Made by a program: the position numbers and the translations under genes
The notes under the pieces: generated by a model
Seen by the model: the letters and a program-made list of their open reading frames with translations, nothing else
The model's database searches: none
Told to the model about the DNA's origin: nothing
Assembly (NCBI RefSeq): GCF_002276045.1
Contig: NZ_NQMR01000025.1
Span: 1 to 64,000, forward strand
Length of the DNA: 64,000 nt
Source of the DNA: Pseudoalteromonas sp. NBT06-2
Lineage (GTDB): Bacteria > Pseudomonadota > Gammaproteobacteria > Enterobacterales > Alteromonadaceae
Direction of reading: 5' to 3'
Part shown: positions 35,762-45,030 of the stretch, in pieces
Position numbering within the stretch: position 1 is the first letter of the stretch
How the letters are laid out: each line of letters begins with the position of its first letter

Positions 35762-38290
35762 TTATGCTTCGCACTCTAACTGCTGGTTGGTAATAAAGTG
35801 GTTAAATTCTTTTTTTGGTAAAGCTTTACTATAAAAATATCCTTGAATGATATTACAGCCAATACCTTGTAAAAAACGCAGTTGCTTTTCTTTTTCAACA
35901 CCTTCTGCGACTAACTCTAAACCTAAACTTTGTGCTAATGCAATTATTGCCTTAACAATTTGACTATTACCATACTCATCTGGAATTTTAGCGATAAAAC
36001 TCGCATCTATTTTAATGGTATCAATAGGTAGTTGGGTTAAATAACTTAATGCCGAATATCCGGTACCAAAATCATCTAAAGCAATATGAACATCTAATGC
36101 TTTTAATGCCTTTAAAACTTTTTTAGCCTCATCCATTGATGATATAAAACTAGTTTCAGTAACTTCAATTTCCAAAAATTGAGCAGGTACTTGCCATACA
36201 GTTAGGGAATTCTGAACTGCTAAAACAAGGTTTCCTTTAGTTAAATGTAGCGCTGAAATATTGACTGATATGCGACCAAATTCAATGCCAGTTTCCATCC
36301 ATTCATTTATTTGTTTACATGCTTGATTTAATACCCAAATATCTAAATCAATAATAAGTCCTAAGTCTTCAGCTAAAGGAATAAAACTAGCCGGAGAAAC
36401 AACACCTAACTCATTATCATGCCAACGGATCAGCGCTTCAACACCAACCACTTGTGAGTTTAAAACATTGACTTTAGGTTGATAATAAAGCTCAAAGCTA
36501 TTATTTTTTAATGCTTTACTTAACTTTTTTTCCATTAGCATTCGCTCTAATGAACGGGCATTCATTTCAGGTTTATATAACTGAAAAGAGTTCCGGCCTA
36601 ATTCTTTACTGCGATACATGGCAACATCAGCATGTTTGAGTAACTCATCTGAATCGCTCCCATCATCAGGAAAAACTGCAGCACCAATAGAAGTTGTTAT
36701 TGATATTTCATGCTCTTGAATTTTAAATCTCTCTTCTAAGCACAGAATCAATTGATTGGCAAAATCTAAAATATCATTAACCTCATCTACTTCAGTTAAT
36801 AATAACGTAAATTCATCACCTCCTAAACGAGCCAGTGTATCACCTGCTTTTACATATTTTTCTAATCTAGATGCAACTTGTTGAAGCAATAAATCCCCAA
36901 TAGTGTGCCCTAATGTATCATTTACTTGCTTGAAATGATCTAGATCTAAAAACATAACAGCTAAAATTTGATCATCTCGCTTTGCTGTTGCCAACGCCAT
37001 TTCTAACCTATCACTAAATAAACGCCTGTTAGGTAAATGCGTTAGTTCATCAAAGTAAGCTAATGCTGTTATACGTTTTTCTGCTTTTTTTCTTTCCGTT
37101 ATATCACTAAAAATGGCTGCATATAATAAGTCTTCATCTTCACTTTCTTTTATCTCTATGATTGTCAACCATTCAAGAAATAATTCACCATTTTTCTTTT
37201 TATTATAAATTTCACCTTGCCATACACCTTCTTTACGTAAACTTTGCCACATCTCATCATGAAATTGTTTATCATGATGACCTGAATTCAAAATCCTCGG
37301 TGTTTGGCCTATCGTTTCTTTTTCGCAATATCCAGTTAAAGCCGTAAATGCAGGGTTTACTTGTAAAATAGTACTTGAACTATCAGTGATCATAATACCG
37401 TCTAAAGAAGCATTGATAATTTTTTTAGCTAAAAAGAGGTTTTTTTGTGATTTTTTTAATGCGACATCTCTTTGCTCTAACACCATTTCAAGTTCGTTCA
37501 TATACGCCACTTCAATATCCGACATAATATTATGTAATGACAATACACCAAGCACTTCTAAATCATCACTTTCTACAACCAGATGTCTGATTTTTCGAAT
37601 TTCTAATAATTGATACGCTTTATATAAACTGGTTGTTTCTTTAACCGTAAGCAAAGGCCAACCGGCAGATTCCCAACAACTAGCTTTAATTTCACCTTTT
37701 TTCAGTAAATTAAGTAAGTCCCTTTCGGTTATTATGCCCTTTTGCTTTAAAGTTTTATTCTCAACTAAAACAGCATTAACTCTTTTTTCTCTCATCACCT
37801 TAGCGACTAATGTCATGCTATCGCTTGCATCGAGTAAGGGAATATTCGCATTATAACTTTTATCAACTAGTCTAAAATGAAGGTAATGTTCAAGTCCTTG
37901 GCTTTTTATGACATCAGATAGACTCACGACCCCTTGTGGTGTATTAGTTTCATCAACAACAAGTAAATGTCGAAAGCCATAATTATGGAATAGTACTGTC
38001 AATTCAGAAGTTAACATAGTACTTTGTACTTGCTTTACTGGGCTGCTCATAAAGTTAGAAATAGCTTGCTGATAAAATTTGGGTTGTGAAAAATCTAATT
38101 TAGCGCAATCAGCTTCAGTCCACACACCAATCAACTTATTTTTAAACATAATAAAAATAGCACTTACATTCCTATTTCCCATCATATTGGCAGCTTCCAA
38201 CAATGAGGTTTCCGGCTTGCAGGATAAAATGTTTTTCGACATTAAATCAGCAACTGTTAACATTTTATTACTGGATTTTAAAACCATCAT
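35762..38290 (-). CDS. four-CBS, PAS, GGDEF and EAL domain cyclic-di-GMP protein
   Basis: 842 residues without membrane segments. Two tandem CBS pairs occupy about 10-265 (VADLMSKNILSCKPETSLLE, KGIITERDLLNLL). PAS is at about 290-400 (ASLDGIMITDSSSTILQVNP). GGDEF is at about 410-575 with an intact active site RLGGDEFTLLL, and EAL at about 590-835 with VEALIRW, DDFGTGYSALSYL and AEGVE all present. Both catalytic domains look competent, so it may make or degrade cyclic-di-GMP. CBS pairs usually bind adenine nucleotides, which suggests an energy-state input (inference). Monocistronic. Confidence 0.93.
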   Translation of the reverse strand: MMVLKSSNKMLTVADLMSKNILSCKPETSLLEAANMMGNRNVSAIFIMFKNKLIGVWTEADCAKLDFSQPKFYQQAISNFMSSPVKQVQSTMLTSELTVLFHNYGFRHLLVVDETNTPQGVVSLSDVIKSQGLEHYLHFRLVDKSYNANIPLLDASDSMTLVAKVMREKRVNAVLVENKTLKQKGIITERDLLNLLKKGEIKASCWESAGWPLLTVKETTSLYKAYQLLEIRKIRHLVVESDDLEVLGVLSLHNIMSDIEVAYMNELEMVLEQRDVALKKSQKNLFLAKKIINASLDGIMITDSSSTILQVNPAFTALTGYCEKETIGQTPRILNSGHHDKQFHDEMWQSLRKEGVWQGEIYNKKKNGELFLEWLTIIEIKESEDEDLLYAAIFSDITERKKAEKRITALAYFDELTHLPNRRLFSDRLEMALATAKRDDQILAVMFLDLDHFKQVNDTLGHTIGDLLLQQVASRLEKYVKAGDTLARLGGDEFTLLLTEVDEVNDILDFANQLILCLEERFKIQEHEISITTSIGAAVFPDDGSDSDELLKHADVAMYRSKELGRNSFQLYKPEMNARSLERMLMEKKLSKALKNNSFELYYQPKVNVLNSQVVGVEALIRWHDNELGVVSPASFIPLAEDLGLIIDLDIWVLNQACKQINEWMETGIEFGRISVNISALHLTKGNLVLAVQNSLTVWQVPAQFLEIEVTETSFISSMDEAKKVLKALKALDVHIALDDFGTGYSALSYLTQLPIDTIKIDASFIAKIPDEYGNSQIVKAIIALAQSLGLELVAEGVEKEKQLRFLQGIGCNIIQGYFYSKALPKKEFNHFITNQQLECEA

Positions 38291-38453
38291 TGAAGCTCCA
38301 TTTTAATGATAAATAGAAAAGTACAAACAAGATGAGAATTTTATCAAATAAGAAATAGCAGTAACTTGTTTTAGATCAAAGTAGATTTAACTAAGTCCAT
38401 TTTTGAGATTTTATTTTAAACTAAATTTAAATGTGTTTTTTATGAACACCTAA

Positions 38454-38499
38454 TATACCCATGCTCTGAAACCTGCATTTCCATGTAACATGGGTGTAT
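38454..38499. repeat. dispersed TATACCC repeat, head-to-head short form
   Basis: TATACCCATGC (from 38454) is followed within 46 bp by its own inverted head, ending CATGTAACATGGGTGTA, so only the two ends of the element remain. The rest of 38291-38699 shows no gene. A hairpin ACTCATA/TATGAGT at 38658-38675 may be a weak terminator for the minus-strand gene ending at 38700. Confidence 0.55.
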
Positions 38500-38699
38500 C
38501 TTCTTCGGTCCCTTTAGGTGTCATAATTTGCGGAGAAACAACATCTAAATCTGAGGCTAACAAACTATCTTGGCATCTACTTAGGCACTCAAAGATACAA
38601 CTAACACCCCATATGACGCTTAGTTTTTTACTTTTTTTCTATTTATAATTTTTAACCACTCATACCAATATGAGTAAGTTCGTGATCAAATTTATGCGT

Positions 38700-39494
38700 T
38701 TAACTATTCACTTTATCAAATACAGCTAATAATAGAGGGTTTGCCGATTTTTTTAATTCATTATTTAGTGTTTTATCTGCTTTTTTAAACATACTTCGTA
38801 GATGCGGCTTTAAGTGAGGTAATATTTTATTTTTATTTTCACCTTTTAGCTTAACAATCAAAGCGAGATTAAAAATAAGCTCAGGCTCTGGTAAAGCCGG
38901 TTGTCTGTTAGCGTAAGCATTAAAACAAGAGCCACAACCACCTTTAAATTGATAAGCAGTATTGCTCAGCATCACACCAAACCCTAAAAATCCTGCGATT
39001 AATTCACTCACTTGGGGTAATAACTCTTCACCACCAGGAGGCAACTCCCTACCATGATGAATTAAAATTAATGCTAGTGTTTGTGCAAAAGAAGCCACTA
39101 AATCTTGAGGCTGATTTATTTGATTAGGATTATATGAAACATAAATCACTTGCTCGTTCATATTATCATTAACTAACTTTGCGTCTTCACCTCTTAAACG
39201 CGGTGCAAACTGCCAATGAGGAAATACAACAGATTCCATTTGATTTGGTTCAACTAATTTTAATGGCCAATTTTGCATGCCTGCATAATTTACAACGTGA
39301 TTAAATACGTTTTGAGCCATACCAAAGACACTATTAACCTGATCTGGAAAATAATGATTGTTAGGTAAAATAATTTCTGTTTTGTCTAAAAAATATTGCC
39401 CATCAAAACATTCAAAAGCCCAAACAAAAGTATCTAATACCCAGCTTTGCTCTTCGGTTGCTAATAATGGTCTAGATTTAAAAAGTGATAACAT
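38700..39494 (-). CDS. conserved hypothetical protein (264 aa)
   Basis: No family recognised. The start at ATG 39494 is three bases beyond the end of the creA stop codon (39497-39499), so the two are coupled. The soluble product opens MLSLFKSRPLLATEEQSW. It contains a Cys pair in FKGGCGSCFNAYANRQPALP, a hydrophobic helix (SFAQTLALILIHHGRE) and LPPGGEELLPQVSELIAG. H-H-G-R-E is reminiscent of a zinc or nucleotide site but I would not name one. Confidence 0.75.
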   Translation of the reverse strand: MLSLFKSRPLLATEEQSWVLDTFVWAFECFDGQYFLDKTEIILPNNHYFPDQVNSVFGMAQNVFNHVVNYAGMQNWPLKLVEPNQMESVVFPHWQFAPRLRGEDAKLVNDNMNEQVIYVSYNPNQINQPQDLVASFAQTLALILIHHGRELPPGGEELLPQVSELIAGFLGFGVMLSNTAYQFKGGCGSCFNAYANRQPALPEPELIFNLALIVKLKGENKNKILPHLKPHLRSMFKKADKTLNNELKKSANPLLLAVFDKVNS

Positions 39495-39496
39495 AA

Positions 39497-39970
39497 TTAG
39501 TTCTTTGTAAGTTGATTCGCCCATTGCCAAGCTTGAGTATTATAAAGTGGCACAGTTGATAAAGCATGGTGATGACTACCGCTTGATTCTTTTGTTGAGT
39601 ATGATAAATACATTAATGTTTTTGTATCTTTATCATAAATACGTCTTACCTTTAGGCTTTTAAATAGTATGCTTTTAGATTCTTTAAAAACCACTTCACC
39701 ATTTTTAGAAAAATCTATTTTTTGTAATTGTTCAGCTAAAATAGGGCCTGTTTGACGACATGCAATTGACATATCAGAGGGATCAGAAAAATCTAAATCA
39801 GCTTCAACATGGCTAATATGACATGTAACACCTGGTATTTTTGGATCACTTTTCGCTTTAATTACCACATCTTTTGTGGTGAACAAACCTAAACTGACTT
39901 TACCTGCATCGTCTGAACATGCCGATAGCATAATTACACTTAACGCTAAAAATAAAACTTTATATTTCAT
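39497..39970 (-). CDS. creA: CreA-family lipoprotein
   Basis: 157 residues. A lipobox (MLSACSDD) follows a hydrophobic signal, so it is probably lipid-anchored in the periplasm. The CreA core is plain: DPKIPGVTCHISHVEADLDF, then DPSDMSIACRQTGPI and KESKSILFKSLKVRRIYD, with a Cys pair likely forming a disulfide. Function of CreA is unknown. It is first of a two-gene unit with the hypothetical gene downstream. Confidence 0.88.
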   Translation of the reverse strand: MKYKVLFLALSVIMLSACSDDAGKVSLGLFTTKDVVIKAKSDPKIPGVTCHISHVEADLDFSDPSDMSIACRQTGPILAEQLQKIDFSKNGEVVFKESKSILFKSLKVRRIYDKDTKTLMYLSYSTKESSGSHHHALSTVPLYNTQAWQWANQLTKN

Positions 39971-40108
39971 AGTTTGTTTTTCTTATATAAATATATACCG
40001 TGAGCATAATGAACATTACGACTAAGTTAAAGCTTATTTTAATTTCCCAAGTTTGATACTCTTAAATCAAAGCTTTGCACTAAGCTTATTTTATCAAAGG
40101 AAATTAAC

Positions 40109-40711
40109 ATGACTAACCCTCTTCTCTCTCTCATTTCTGCCAGTGTTTTATTCGCTTTTTCACCTATATCTCATGCAAAAATAATTATTGGCAGCTCAAT
40201 AGGTCAAACATTTAGTCAAAGAATGGAAACGCAAGAACTACAAAAAGTTGAAGTTAAAAATGCTAGTCACTTAAATATAAGCGTAGAAAAAAGTATTCCT
40301 AATGCAAAATATGGTGTGTTTTATTCTAATATGTCTACCCATTTAAAAAACATACCAAACAAAAAAGCCGATTTTAATTATCTTTTATTTCAAAGTGCAA
40401 TAGACGTACCGCTAGGCCAAGATATTTCAGGCTATTTTGGCGCACAAATCGGGGTTAATAACATCAAACCTAACTGGTTAGAGTCTGATACATATTTTGC
40501 AACGGGTTTATATGGTGGGGTTGAATATCACTTATCAAAAGCGACGAGATTCTCTTTTGAAACTCGCTGGCTAACGACTATAGTTGATAACAATAGTAAA
40601 ATAAAATGTGAAGCCGAAAACAAGGCTGAAGACGATAATTGTTTATGGCATTTTAATGGTGATTTACTAAATCAATTTCAAACAAGTTTAGGTTTTAGTT
40701 ACCGCTTTTAG
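40109..40711 (+). CDS. small outer-membrane beta-barrel protein
   Basis: 200 residues with signal peptide MTNPLLSLISASVLFAFSPI..HA (SD AAAGGAAA). Amphipathic strands run to a C-terminal TSLGFSYRF, the classical terminal-Phe barrel signal (FDVPLGQ-like SAIDVPLGQDISGYFGAQIG, ATGLYGGVEYHLS). It has about eight strands, so an OmpA/OmpX-size barrel. Two Cys near 170-180 are unusual. Role unknown; diverges from creA. It stops with TAG. Confidence 0.75.
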   Translation: MTNPLLSLISASVLFAFSPISHAKIIIGSSIGQTFSQRMETQELQKVEVKNASHLNISVEKSIPNAKYGVFYSNMSTHLKNIPNKKADFNYLLFQSAIDVPLGQDISGYFGAQIGVNNIKPNWLESDTYFATGLYGGVEYHLSKATRFSFETRWLTTIVDNNSKIKCEAENKAEDDNCLWHFNGDLLNQFQTSLGFSYRF

Positions 40712-40935
40712 CTATCACTTTATTCATCTTTAATAGGCTCATCGATTTAGGTATAAATTTCTTTTAATGCCTTTTCGATTTTTTATCTTTTCTACATGCC
40801 GAATATTTTTTATTTATTACTTTAAAATCAATGAAATAAGTATTTTATTTTTATTTTTAATCAAATATAAAATGCCAATATAAGGTATATTACCGCATAA
40901 TTAATACACGTTTTAACTTCAAATTTAAGGTAAAT

Positions 40936-42297
40936 ATGAATCAACTTCTCAATGCTAATAATCAAGGTATTCCGCTTAGTATTTTATCAACAGATAATTT
41001 CGACTCTTGGCTATCACAACAAAATGAGCTTGTTCGAACATGGTTAAAGCAAACACAATATAAAGGCTGTGGTTTATCTTTGATACCAAATCACACAGGT
41101 GCTTTAACACAAGTTGTATTTATTGTTGAAACACCAGAGCATTACTTTTCATGTGGTGAGTTAGCTAAGCAATTACCTGCAGGACAATATTCATTAAAAG
41201 CAGATACAAAGCATCACGAAGCCATTGCTTTTTCATGGGCAATTGGTTGTTATCAATTTGATGTATACAAAACGGTTGAAAAGCCACAAGTTACTTTAGG
41301 CTTAGCAAGCCAAACACTTGCTGATAAGGTTTTAAAGCAAGTTGAAGCAACGGTACTCGTACGTGACTTAATTAATATGCCGCCAGCAGACATGATGCCT
41401 GAACACTTAGCGCAAACCATGAGTGATTTAGCCGAACAATACGATGCCAATATGTCTCAATTAGTGGGCGATGAATTATTAGAGCACAATTATCCTACTA
41501 TTCATGCAGTAGGGCGTGCAAGTTGTCATAAACCTAGATTACTTGATTTAACTTGGGGTGATGAAAAACACCCTAAAGTGACCCTAGTGGGTAAAGGCGT
41601 ATGTTTTGACTCAGGCGGCTTAGATTTAAAACCTAAAGTGGGCATGCGTAACATGAAAAAAGATATGGGCGGTGCAGCTCATGTCATTGGTTTAGCCCAG
41701 TTAATTATGACTAACAATTTACCTATTAGATTACGTGTATTAGTGCCTGCAGTAGAAAATGTAGTTTCTAGTAATGCTTTACGCCCAGGCGATGTTGTAA
41801 AAACACGTCAAGGCTTAACCGTTGAAATTGATAATACTGATGCAGAAGGCCGTTTAGTTTTATGTGATGCGTTAAATGAAGCTCAAAATGATGATCCTGA
41901 GTTATTAATTGATTTTGCAACATTAACAGGTGCAATGCGTATTGCTTTAGGTACTGAGCTTCCAGGTTTTTTCTCTACTAATCGTAAAATTGCTAATGAT
42001 ATTATTGATGCCGGTGAGGATGTATTTGATCCAGTATGGCAAATGCCACTATATCAACCATATAAAGAACTTTTCAAAAGTGAAATCGCTGATATGACAA
42101 ACTGCCCAACAGTACCCCAAGGTGCGGCTATTTGTGCCGCGTTATATCTACAATATTTTGTTGATGAAAAGACTGATTGGTTACACTTTGATGTAATGGC
42201 GTGGAATAACCGTAAGCTGTCAGGCCGCCCATTAGGCGGTGAAGCATTTGGTATTCGTGCTGTATACACCTATTTAGCATCAAGGTTTAATGCTTAA
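40936..42297 (+). CDS. M17-family leucyl aminopeptidase (PepB-like)
   Basis: 453 residues. The C-terminal catalytic domain holds LVGKGVCFDSGGLDLKPKVG (Lys and Asp metal ligands), MRNMKKDMGGAAHVIGL and VEIDNTDAEGRLVLCDALNE, the M17 signature N-T-D-A-E-G-R. GAAICAALYLQYF and GEAFGIRAVYTYL complete it. It cleaves N-terminal residues from peptides in the cytoplasm with two Mn/Zn ions. The N-terminal domain is shorter than in PepA. Glycerate kinase follows after 20 bp, so they are probably co-transcribed. Confidence 0.93.
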   Translation: MNQLLNANNQGIPLSILSTDNFDSWLSQQNELVRTWLKQTQYKGCGLSLIPNHTGALTQVVFIVETPEHYFSCGELAKQLPAGQYSLKADTKHHEAIAFSWAIGCYQFDVYKTVEKPQVTLGLASQTLADKVLKQVEATVLVRDLINMPPADMMPEHLAQTMSDLAEQYDANMSQLVGDELLEHNYPTIHAVGRASCHKPRLLDLTWGDEKHPKVTLVGKGVCFDSGGLDLKPKVGMRNMKKDMGGAAHVIGLAQLIMTNNLPIRLRVLVPAVENVVSSNALRPGDVVKTRQGLTVEIDNTDAEGRLVLCDALNEAQNDDPELLIDFATLTGAMRIALGTELPGFFSTNRKIANDIIDAGEDVFDPVWQMPLYQPYKELFKSEIADMTNCPTVPQGAAICAALYLQYFVDEKTDWLHFDVMAWNNRKLSGRPLGGEAFGIRAVYTYLASRFNA

Positions 42298-42317
42298 ATT
42301 ATTTATGGAGAACAGCT

Positions 42318-43580
42318 ATGATCAGCAATCCAGAAGCGTTTCTAATTGATCTTTTTCATACAGCAATCAATGCTGCACATCCTAAAGTAGTTTTAGCCAA
42401 ATATTTACCAAAAAACACCAATAAACGTGCCGTTGTTATTGGCGCAGGAAAAGCAGCGGCCTCCATGGCACAAGCCCTTGAGCAACATTGGCAAGGCCCA
42501 TTATCAGGTTTAGTTGTCACACGATATGGTCATAATGAGACATGTAAACATATTGAGGTTGTAGAAGCAGCACATCCAATACCTGATGATGCAGGGCAAG
42601 CCGTTGCTAAACGTATTATGCAGTTAGTTGATGGTTTAACTAAAGATGATATTGTTGTTTGTTTATTATCAGGCGGCGGTTCATCTTTATTATCTTTACC
42701 TCCTGAGGGCATTAACTTAAGTGACAAACAAGCAATCAATAAATCGTTATTAAAATCTGGTGCTGCCATTGATGAAATTAATTGTGTTCGCAAACACTTA
42801 TCTGCTATTAAAGGTGGTAGATTAGCAAAAGCTTGTTTCCCTGCAACTGTTCATACTTATGCGATTTCAGATGTACCAAGTGATGAAGCGACAGTGATTG
42901 CTTCTGGCCCGACAGTTGCCGATCCAACAACATCGATTCAAGCGTTATCAATCCTTGAAAGTTATCATATTCAAATACCAAATAATGTAAGAAATTGGCT
43001 GAAAAGCCCAGAATCAGAAACCTTAAAACAAGGTGATCCAGCACTTGAAAATACGCATTTCACTTTAATTGCCACACCAAAAGATGCACTTGATGCGGCT
43101 CAAACACAAGCTGAAAAAGCCGGAATAAAATCGCTAATATTGGGCGATAAAATTGAAGGCGAATCAAAAGAAGTTGCCAAAGTTCACGGCGCTATTACAT
43201 TAAATATTGCTGTTCATGGCCAACCACTCTCTCCTCCTTGTGTCATTTTATCTGGTGGTGAAACCACCGTAGCCGTAAAAGGCAGTGGCCGAGGCGGACG
43301 AAATGCCGAGTTTTTATTAAGCCTCGCCATTTTCTTGCAAAAACAGCAACACTTTTATGTCATTGCAGCCGATACCGACGGTATTGATGGCTCAGAAGAT
43401 AACGCTGGCTGCTTATTAACACCACAAACTTATAAAAACGCAAAACTAAAACAATTAAATCTTCAGAGTTATCTTGATAATAATGATGGCTATGGTTTTT
43501 TTGAAGCGACTGAACAACTTATAAAAACAGGGGCAACTAGAACTAATGTAAATGATTTTAGAGCTATTTTGATTTTATGA
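42318..43580 (+). CDS. type-2 glycerate kinase (GckA/TtuD, MOFRL family)
   Basis: 420 residues. It phosphorylates glycerate to 2-phosphoglycerate with ATP. AVVIGAGKAAASMAQALEQH near the start, CLLSGGGSSLLSLPPEGI and VRKHLSAIKGGRLAKACFP belong to the DUF4147 domain. The MOFRL tail is LSGGETTVAVKGSGRGGRN, then AADTDGIDGSEDNAG and ATRTNVNDFRAIL. It is the only intact gene here that stops with TGA; a TAA lies two codons further on. It could take carbon from glyoxylate through tartronate semialdehyde, but no such enzymes are next to it. Confidence 0.94.
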   Translation: MISNPEAFLIDLFHTAINAAHPKVVLAKYLPKNTNKRAVVIGAGKAAASMAQALEQHWQGPLSGLVVTRYGHNETCKHIEVVEAAHPIPDDAGQAVAKRIMQLVDGLTKDDIVVCLLSGGGSSLLSLPPEGINLSDKQAINKSLLKSGAAIDEINCVRKHLSAIKGGRLAKACFPATVHTYAISDVPSDEATVIASGPTVADPTTSIQALSILESYHIQIPNNVRNWLKSPESETLKQGDPALENTHFTLIATPKDALDAAQTQAEKAGIKSLILGDKIEGESKEVAKVHGAITLNIAVHGQPLSPPCVILSGGETTVAVKGSGRGGRNAEFLLSLAIFLQKQQHFYVIAADTDGIDGSEDNAGCLLTPQTYKNAKLKQLNLQSYLDNNDGYGFFEATEQLIKTGATRTNVNDFRAILIL

Positions 43581-43643
43581 ATAATTTAAAGTTCATATTT
43601 AAAAGTCTAGTTTACTAAGAATAACATCTATGGAATTGGTTGA

Positions 43644-43670
43644 TTTTCATACTTTTCATACTTTTCATTC
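43644..43670 (+). repeat. three tandem 9-bp units (TTTTCATAC)
   Basis: TTTTCATAC (43644-43652), TTTTCATAC (43653-43661) and TTTTCATTC (43662-43670). They lie in the 506-bp gap before the Tsx-like gene, which holds no gene. That gap also has a good -10, TATAAT, at 44000-44005 and an inverted pair TGAGAT / ATCTCA around 43955-43980. Confidence 0.6.
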
Positions 43671-44086
43671 TACAGATAAAAATATATTTTGTATGAAAAT
43701 TAAATTGACCTCTCGCAACTTGACACTAGTGACAACAAAGCATAATGTTAATGTTGCAAACTTGTTAAAGTTATTTAACTAATACAGAAATAAATAACTA
43801 TAACAAGTAAAGAGAAATATATATTTTAGTAATATAGGCAAATTAAAAATAAACATCTCAATACTCGTTATGGATGAATTAATGTTCATTAATTTAGTGA
43901 AAATAAAATATATAAAAGTGGACTATTAAATATCGGTTTTTTCAACTCTTTTAGATGAGATCTCGCCGATTATCTCAACCATTGAGGAAATTAAAATAGT
44001 ATAATTACACTAATTCTAACTTTAAATTTAATAATATCAGCCGTAATGTTTTTATTGGCTATTAAAAATCAAACAGGGGAAAACCT

Positions 44087-44794
44087 ATGTCTGCACAAGT
44101 ATATTCAGCGTTATTAGCAACTGCGCTTTTATCAACTTCTGTAAGTGCCAAACAATATTGGAGCGATACTAGCTTTAGCTTACTTAAAGGTAATAATTAT
44201 GAAGTTGGAGATAATGAAAAAAATGTTTTCACACTAGAACATGCCAGCGGTCATAGCTGGGGAAATATTTTTACTTTTGTAGATAGGTTAAGTCCAGTAA
44301 ATGATGACAATAAAGAACTATATGGTGAAGTAGGTATGACTTTTAACCTAATTCAGCAAAAAGACAGCTTTATTAAAGATGTTTACCTTGCTTCTCAATG
44401 GGAGTTCGGCTCTGATAAATTTGCTCAATTTGATAACTTATTATTAGGTGGCGGTGTTAACTTAGCTGTGCCTGGCGCAAACTTCTTTAATGTAAACCTC
44501 TACCGTCGTAATAACGAACATCGTGAGGCAAGCAACCAACTAACTCTTGCTTGGGCTTTCCCTTTTGCTGATGGTTTTGTTTACGATGGTTTTATGGATG
44601 CTGTTGATAGTACAGACAGCACATCTTCTAGCTATAACTTCACATCACAACTTAAATATGATTTTGGTCAGCATATGGGCATTGAAAAGAGCAAATTATA
44701 CGCTGGTATTGAGTACGTATATTGGCATAACAAATTTGGTATAGAGGGCGTCACTGAAAAGAATGCTAATTTATTGCTTCAATGGCACTTTTAA
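44087..44794 (+). CDS. tsx: Tsx/OmpK-like nucleoside-specific outer-membrane channel
   Basis: 235 residues. A signal peptide (YSALLATALLSTSVSAK) precedes a 12-strand-like barrel. Family features are WSDTSFSLLKGNNYEVGDNE, TLEHASGHSWGNIFTFVDRL (the Tsx/OmpK signature) and a terminal ANLLLQWHF with C-terminal Phe. It lets nucleosides and deoxynucleosides across the outer membrane. About 4 kb from the purine-catabolism block, so it may supply its substrates (inference). A 292-base leader separates its -10-like box from nothing else identifiable. Confidence 0.85.
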   Translation: MSAQVYSALLATALLSTSVSAKQYWSDTSFSLLKGNNYEVGDNEKNVFTLEHASGHSWGNIFTFVDRLSPVNDDNKELYGEVGMTFNLIQQKDSFIKDVYLASQWEFGSDKFAQFDNLLLGGGVNLAVPGANFFNVNLYRRNNEHREASNQLTLAWAFPFADGFVYDGFMDAVDSTDSTSSSYNFTSQLKYDFGQHMGIEKSKLYAGIEYVYWHNKFGIEGVTEKNANLLLQWHF

Positions 44795-44838
44795 TATTAG
44801 CTTCAACTCAGTTTTAAATTCTAACTTGCAATCAAAGG

Positions 44839-44861
44839 GTAGCCGGAGGTTTCTAACCTCC
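44839..44861 (+). repeat. REP-like hairpin with GTAG head
   Basis: GTAG (44839-44842), then GGAGGTT (44845-44851), loop TCT, AACCTCC (44855-44861). It has the same GTAG-plus-stem layout as the element at 16413 although the stem sequence differs. Confidence 0.5.
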
Positions 44862-44952
44862 AGTCCCACACCACCTATCATTAATTGTATTAAGCTGATA
44901 TAAAGTTTTACCTATCCCTATATACCACCACTTATCCCTATGTACCATTCGT

Positions 44953-44976
44953 TAAGCCTTTCAGGCTTTTTTTTGT
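44953..44976 (+). terminator. intrinsic terminator after the Tsx-like gene
   Basis: TAAGCCT (44953-44959), loop TTC, AGGCTT, then a run of eight T. It sits 160 bp after the tsx stop and just before the acyltransferase gene. Confidence 0.8.
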
Positions 44977-45030
44977 TTGTAGGAGAGGATAGTTTCACAC
45001 TAATTTCTACGCACTACAAATGGTGAAACT

